Assembly: GCA_016715065.1 (NCBI GenBank)
Contig: JADKBN010000004.1
Span: forward strand, 186,001 to 250,000
DNA length: 64,000 bases
Reading direction: 5' to 3'
Origin: Fibrobacterota bacterium
GTDB taxonomy: Bacteria > Fibrobacterota > Fibrobacteria > UBA5070
Shown: positions 60,045-64,000 of the stretch, piece by piece
Position numbering within the stretch: position 1 is the first letter of the stretch
Layout of the letters: each line of letters opens with the position of its first letter
Position numbers and translations under genes: made by a program
Notes under the pieces: generated by a model
Databases searched by the model: none
The model's input: the letters and a program-made list of their open reading frames with translations, nothing else
Told to the model about the DNA's origin: nothing

Positions 60045-63000
60045 ATGCGAAATAGCCTCTATTCGGCCGCTTTGGCGGCCCTGGTGGGGATCGGGCTCGG
60101 GGGCTGCCTCCAACCGATTCCGAACCAAGTCGACACAACCGGGGTGAGTGGCTCCGCCGCTCGCATCCCCGAGGGTGCGGGCAAAGACGCCTTCCCGGCG
60201 TTCTCCTTCTACGACGAAGACCTCCAGCCAGGCGGCTTCAGCTTCGTGTACGGCGGGGCGACCAAGATCAACCCTGTCGAGGGAACCGGTGCCGACGCTT
60301 CCGAGTACTACATGGAAGCGAAGTTGGATCAGAACGACTATTCCGGCGTGGCCTTGTGCCTCTGGAACATGTCCTATGATCTGACCCCGTACCTGAAAAG
60401 TGGTGCGCTGGTGTTCCAGGTGCGCGGCAAGAATGGCGGAGAAATTGTCAGCTTCGGCCTCGGCGACGACGAAAAGTCCGATGGCTGGAAGTCCGTGGTG
60501 CGTCTGAAGCTGGAAAAATACGGCACGATCAAAAAGGGCGAATGGACCACCTTCGTGGTTCCGCTTCGCGATCTGGGCAAGCGTGGCGTGGCTTGGGATG
60601 CCGCCCGTAGTGTGGAAAAGAACTGGCCGTTCCAGTGGGACAACGTCCAGGAATTCCGGATCATGACCAACAAGGGGGATCAACCGGAATGCGAAATCGA
60701 CATCGACAACGTCCGAATCTGGGCCAACGCGGTTTCTGAGGGAGCTGGTGGCGTCGAGGCGGGACCTGTCGATTGGTTGGACATCGACAAGTCGATGGAT
60801 GGCCCCACGACTTCGGAAATGCAGTCCGAAGACGAGCTCCTGGGAACCTTCTTCCAGGATGACTATCCCACTGGTGGCTGGCCATACGTGTATGGCGGCA
60901 AGACCACCCAGAAAGTGATCCCTTCCAAGACTCCCGGAAATGCCGGTGTCTGGGGACTCTATCTGGACAACGATTGGTCGGGCATCAACGTCTCGTTGGG
61001 TGCAGGAAAATTCTTCGACCTGACCTCGGTGCGCAATACGGGCAGCGTGAGTTTCTGGATCAAAGCCGGGCCGGACTCCAAGAAGTACTACGTCGGGCTC
61101 ATGGACAACCAGGGCAAGGATGCCAACGACAACGACATCAAGGTCCAAACCAAGGTTGTTGGCGATGGATACACGGTGTGGAAGGACGGGCAGTGGGTCC
61201 TTGTGAAGATTCCGCTCAAGGCGTTCATCGACGACGGTGTGTATTGGGACGCCAAGCAGGGTCGAGAAATTTCCCGCAAGATGGACTGGAGCAAAATCCA
61301 GGAAATGCGGTTTTCGATCGGTCGCGACGAGAACAAGCCCGCTGCTGGAAAGCCGGTCGCGTTCTATATCGACCAGCTGCAGATCCTCAAGACCGCCAAA
61401 GGGATCTTCGATCCCGATGTGTACTGGAACGCGTTCAAGTCGGATGCCCCCAACGCTCTGGTGACCGATTTCACATCGTTCGCAGCTGCATGGGCCAGCC
61501 AGCACGGCACCACGGCCGACATCAAACACGAAGTGGTCGCTCCTCCAAAGGGAGCACCGGCGGGTTTGAAGGGCCAGTCGCTGAAAATCGACTTCAAGCC
61601 TGGCGACTGGTACGACGTGATGCTCACGCGTGAAGCCGCACCTGGGATCAACTACGACTTCTCCAAGCACTACGGTTTGCTGATCTGGTTGTACACGGAC
61701 AAGCCATACCAGTCCTTCGATGTGACCATCCAGGATCGCGACAAGGAATTCTTCATCACCAAGGTGGGTGCTGGCCGCGGTTGGAACCAGATTCTGGTGC
61801 CCTTCCGCGCCTTCATCAAGTTCCCCTACTACCAACCGCCCGACGCCAAGCAGAACAACCTGCTGGATCTGGACGGCATCTACCAGTTGGGTTTCAAACC
61901 CGGTGGCGAGGTGGCGGGAACCTTCTATTTGGCCAACATCGAAGCCACCAATCTGCGCGCGCTCCAGAAGGCCAAAGCCGCAGCGGTGATGCCAGCCTTG
62001 TTCAAAGGCAACTTGGGCAAGTCCGTGCAGGCGATTCCGGACATCTACGGCATCAACGTGGGACTCTGGGCGCCTGAGCTGATGGATGCCGCTTCGGTGG
62101 AAATCCAGAAATCCATGAAGCTTGGTGTGGTTCGTTATCCAGGTGGCCTTCGTTCCGACGAAGAAGACTGGGAAAAGACCCTGAAGGACAAGGACTTCAA
62201 CGTCGACACCGACGAGTTCCTCGATTGGTGCGGGCAGGTCAACTGCAAGCCCATGTTCACCGCCAACATCGGCGACGGCTCCCCGGAGCGCGCCGCCAAG
62301 TGGGTGGAGTATGTGAACAAGAAGCGCTCCGGCCCCAAGGTCCAGCACTGGGAGCTCGGCAACGAGGTCTACGGCAACTGGCACAAGTACTACGAGAAGT
62401 GGGGCAAGGACGGCGGCGTCGCCTATGCGGAAGCTTGCAAGGCTTACATCAAGGCCATGAAGGAAGTGGATCCCTCCATCAAGATCACCGTGGTCTGGAT
62501 GCTGGGTGGAGCCTGGAACAAGACAGTCTTCAAGGAAGTCGCCGATCTCGCCGATGGCGTCAACGTCCACCATTACGCCCAGGGAACCGGGTCGGAAAAT
62601 GACGAAGGCCTTCTGGCCGTCTCTCAGGAATCCGACGTCCTGATGAAGGAAGTCCGCAAGCAGGTGGAGGAATACGGAGTCAAGGGCAAGAAGTACGACA
62701 TCTGGCTCACGGAGTGGAACTCGGTCGACTTCAATCCCGGCCCCCAGATCCTGAGCCATGTCAATGGATTGTTCATCGCCGACTACCTGGGTCACCTTGC
62801 CCAGAGCCCGATCCAGGTCGCCAACCTGTGGGCCCTGTACAATGGACGCGACAAGCGCATGGGTTGCTACGGTGTGCTTTCCACCGCATCGGATCCGCAA
62901 GGCTTGAACTTCAAGCGTCCGTCCTACTGGGCGATGCGCTTGATGGCCAACGCTTTGACCGGAACCTTGTTGGAAGGCTCGAGCGACCAGGAGCCGTTGC

Positions 63001-63278
63001 AGTCCTGGATGTCCAAGCGCGCCGACGGCAAGACGTCCATCGTCTTCATCAACAAGAGTCCGGAAACCGACTTCAAGACCACCATCAAGGTGCCTGGCCT
63101 CAAGGGCGAGGCGATTGTGGAAGTGCTCACGAAGGAAAATTCCGGAGGCTTGAAGACCACCGAAGCCACGGGTGAACTCTATGATCAGTCCGGCCCCAAG
63201 CCGGTGAAGAAGTCGTTCAAGGACGGCGACATCATCACGGTGCCCAAGTACTCGATCGTGACCATTCGCTTCCAATAA
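60045..63278 (+). CDS. Multi-CBM glycoside hydrolase lipoprotein (GH51/GH44-like)
   Basis: The 1077-residue lipoprotein (lipobox IGLGGC) has three similar jelly-roll CBMs of the CBM11/CIA30 type: residues about 50-230, 265-450 and 465-645, each with 'FDGG..Y..W' and 'D.I.F...' strands such as EIDIDNVRIWANAV and FYIDQLQILKTAK. A clan GH-A barrel follows with acid/base N773-E774 in HWELGNEVYGNW and nucleophile E890 in DIWLTEWNSV, then a C-terminal beta domain. GH51 (arabinofuranosidase/endoglucanase) or GH44 (endoglucanase/xyloglucanase) both fit. The lipid anchor and three CBMs suggest surface binding to plant cell-wall glycan, feeding the porins and ABC importer upstream. Confidence 0.8.
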   Translation: MRNSLYSAALAALVGIGLGGCLQPIPNQVDTTGVSGSAARIPEGAGKDAFPAFSFYDEDLQPGGFSFVYGGATKINPVEGTGADASEYYMEAKLDQNDYSGVALCLWNMSYDLTPYLKSGALVFQVRGKNGGEIVSFGLGDDEKSDGWKSVVRLKLEKYGTIKKGEWTTFVVPLRDLGKRGVAWDAARSVEKNWPFQWDNVQEFRIMTNKGDQPECEIDIDNVRIWANAVSEGAGGVEAGPVDWLDIDKSMDGPTTSEMQSEDELLGTFFQDDYPTGGWPYVYGGKTTQKVIPSKTPGNAGVWGLYLDNDWSGINVSLGAGKFFDLTSVRNTGSVSFWIKAGPDSKKYYVGLMDNQGKDANDNDIKVQTKVVGDGYTVWKDGQWVLVKIPLKAFIDDGVYWDAKQGREISRKMDWSKIQEMRFSIGRDENKPAAGKPVAFYIDQLQILKTAKGIFDPDVYWNAFKSDAPNALVTDFTSFAAAWASQHGTTADIKHEVVAPPKGAPAGLKGQSLKIDFKPGDWYDVMLTREAAPGINYDFSKHYGLLIWLYTDKPYQSFDVTIQDRDKEFFITKVGAGRGWNQILVPFRAFIKFPYYQPPDAKQNNLLDLDGIYQLGFKPGGEVAGTFYLANIEATNLRALQKAKAAAVMPALFKGNLGKSVQAIPDIYGINVGLWAPELMDAASVEIQKSMKLGVVRYPGGLRSDEEDWEKTLKDKDFNVDTDEFLDWCGQVNCKPMFTANIGDGSPERAAKWVEYVNKKRSGPKVQHWELGNEVYGNWHKYYEKWGKDGGVAYAEACKAYIKAMKEVDPSIKITVVWMLGGAWNKTVFKEVADLADGVNVHHYAQGTGSENDEGLLAVSQESDVLMKEVRKQVEEYGVKGKKYDIWLTEWNSVDFNPGPQILSHVNGLFIADYLGHLAQSPIQVANLWALYNGRDKRMGCYGVLSTASDPQGLNFKRPSYWAMRLMANALTGTLLEGSSDQEPLQSWMSKRADGKTSIVFINKSPETDFKTTIKVPGLKGEAIVEVLTKENSGGLKTTEATGELYDQSGPKPVKKSFKDGDIITVPKYSIVTIRFQ

Positions 63279-63300
63279 CAAAAGCGCAACGGAAATTGAC

Positions 63301-63333
63301 AAAGCCTGCCGGTTGTTCACCGGCAGGCTTTTT
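63301..63333 (+). terminator. Rho-independent terminator
   Basis: AAAGCCTGCCGG, loop TTGTTCA, CCGGCAGGCTTTTT: an 11-12 bp stem with a U-run. It ends the outer-membrane protein/hydrolase operon before the phosphorylase gene. Confidence 0.92.
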
Positions 63334-63444
63334 GTTTCTTGGCCGAAAGCCCTTTGGTATTTTCCTTGCGGCATCCGAAGACCGGATTTGTTACGCTTCC
63401 AGGGAAGTTCCGCCTCAAATCAGCACCATTAGAGAGGACCCATC

Positions 63445-64000
63445 ATGGCCAAGGACAAGAAGCCGTCGTCGAGCCCCATCCCCAGCACGAAGGCTCAGGT
63501 ATTGGAAGATGTGGAGGATCTGGTGGGAACCAGCGCCGAAGACATCCGCAAATCCTTCAACTACCACATGCGGCTTTCCTTGGCGCGCGACCGTTACACG
63601 GCCACGGAAAACGACCGGTATCTTTCGCTGGCCTGGGCCGTGCGCGACCGCCTGGTGGAAAACTGGATCAGCACCCAGCAGTCCTACTACAACCAGGACG
63701 TCAAGCGGGTCTATTACTTCTCCCTGGAATTCTTGATGGGCAGGGCCTTGGGAAATTCCGTGTTGAACTTGGGGCTGGAGGAAGCCGTACGGGAATCGCT
63801 CGATCAGCTCGCCATGTCCTACGAGGACCTGCGCGAAATGGAGCAGGACGCAGGACTGGGCAATGGTGGCTTGGGCCGCCTTGCCGCTTGCTTCCTGGAT
63901 TCGTGCGCCACCTTGCGCCTGCCCGCCTACGGTTGCGGCATCCGCTACGAATACGGCATCTTCCGCCAGAAAATCGTCGACGGCTGCCAAGTGGAAGAGC
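63445..64000 (+). CDS. glgP: Glycogen/maltodextrin phosphorylase (GT35), 5' part
   Basis: The first 185 residues of a GT35 phosphorylase are present; the gene leaves the window. Diagnostic segments are RDRYTATENDRYLSLAWAVR, VYYFSLEFLMGRALGNSVLN, DAGLGNGGLGRLAACFLDS and YGIFRQKIVDGCQVEE. The family releases glucose 1-phosphate from alpha-1,4-glucan using pyridoxal phosphate. AGAGAGG lies before the ATG. It joins cellobiose phosphorylase in giving glucose 1-phosphate. Confidence 0.93.
   Translation, partial: MAKDKKPSSSPIPSTKAQVLEDVEDLVGTSAEDIRKSFNYHMRLSLARDRYTATENDRYLSLAWAVRDRLVENWISTQQSYYNQDVKRVYYFSLEFLMGRALGNSVLNLGLEEAVRESLDQLAMSYEDLREMEQDAGLGNGGLGRLAACFLDSCATLRLPAYGCGIRYEYGIFRQKIVDGCQVEE

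Noticed and set aside
59913..63374. Minus-strand open frame of more than 1150 codons
   Set aside because: It is antisense to the multi-CBM hydrolase and part of the outer-membrane protein gene. Its composition (His, Val, Gly, Asp patterns) is that of a codon shadow.

Overview
The window is GC-rich DNA from a polysaccharide-degrading, diderm (outer-membrane) bacterium. Several traits fit Fibrobacterota or a close relative: two very large outer-membrane proteins encoded beside a glycosidase lipoprotein, a cellobiose phosphorylase, glycosidases with C-terminal tails resembling type IX secretion (T9SS) sorting domains, and lipoproteins with TPR-like repeats. This assignment is an inference, because no rRNA or other taxonomic marker is present.

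Layout. (1) 1-15.7 kb: the tail of a secreted carbohydrate-binding protein, then a long minus-strand gene train read from 15.66 kb down to 1.19 kb, mostly coupled by 4-base ATGA/GTGA overlaps. It holds a GT4 glycosyltransferase, a degenerate HD-GYP protein, ThiE, a membrane protein, a barrel-SppA fusion, a TPR lipoprotein, RlpA, RecG, a second glycosyltransferase, a clan GH-A glycosidase and an EamA-type transporter. (2) 15.7-26.3 kb: DsbD, a BioC/BioH-like pair, a signalling trio (TPR lipoprotein, Ser/Thr kinase, sigma-54 activator), small secreted proteins, an ArfB-like release factor and a frameshifted DksA-like gene. (3) 26.3-42 kb: an accessory island. It has two operons behind CRP-type promoters (28.05 and 36.49 kb). 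They encode repeat-rich, OmpA-like and peptidoglycan-binding carrier proteins, a membrane-segment protein, and a zinc-metallopeptidase candidate effector (HEMDH) followed by a lipoprotein that is its likely immunity partner. The effector tail plus immunity gene is tandemly duplicated (about 1.27 kb). Between the operons lie a DUF6431-DDE transposase-AAA ATPase element, an AT-rich orphan metallopeptidase toxin (HEWRH) with a HEAT-like immunity gene, and an ISL3-family IS with an 8-bp target duplication. (4) 42-47.6 kb: a GH29 fucosidase, a methyltransferase, a third CRP-type promoter serving a small membrane protein and Dtd, and an outer-membrane protein. (5) 47.8-64 kb: an oligosaccharide-use locus with cellobiose phosphorylase divergent from an ABC importer (binding protein and two permeases, one carrying a seven-bladed propeller), two large outer-membrane proteins, a GH51/GH44-type lipoprotein and the start of glycogen phosphorylase.

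How it fits together. In region 5, surface hydrolysis, outer-membrane passage, ABC uptake and phosphorolysis would form one route that conserves bond energy as glucose 1-phosphate. Region 3 looks like a contact- or secretion-dependent antagonism locus under catabolite (cAMP-CRP-like) control.

Caution: genes between about 20 and 41 kb are peppered with 1-base frameshifts, even in widely conserved families, while 42-64 kb is clean. I read most of them as consensus errors in this segment, but real decay cannot be excluded from the sequence alone. Joined coordinates there are approximate.
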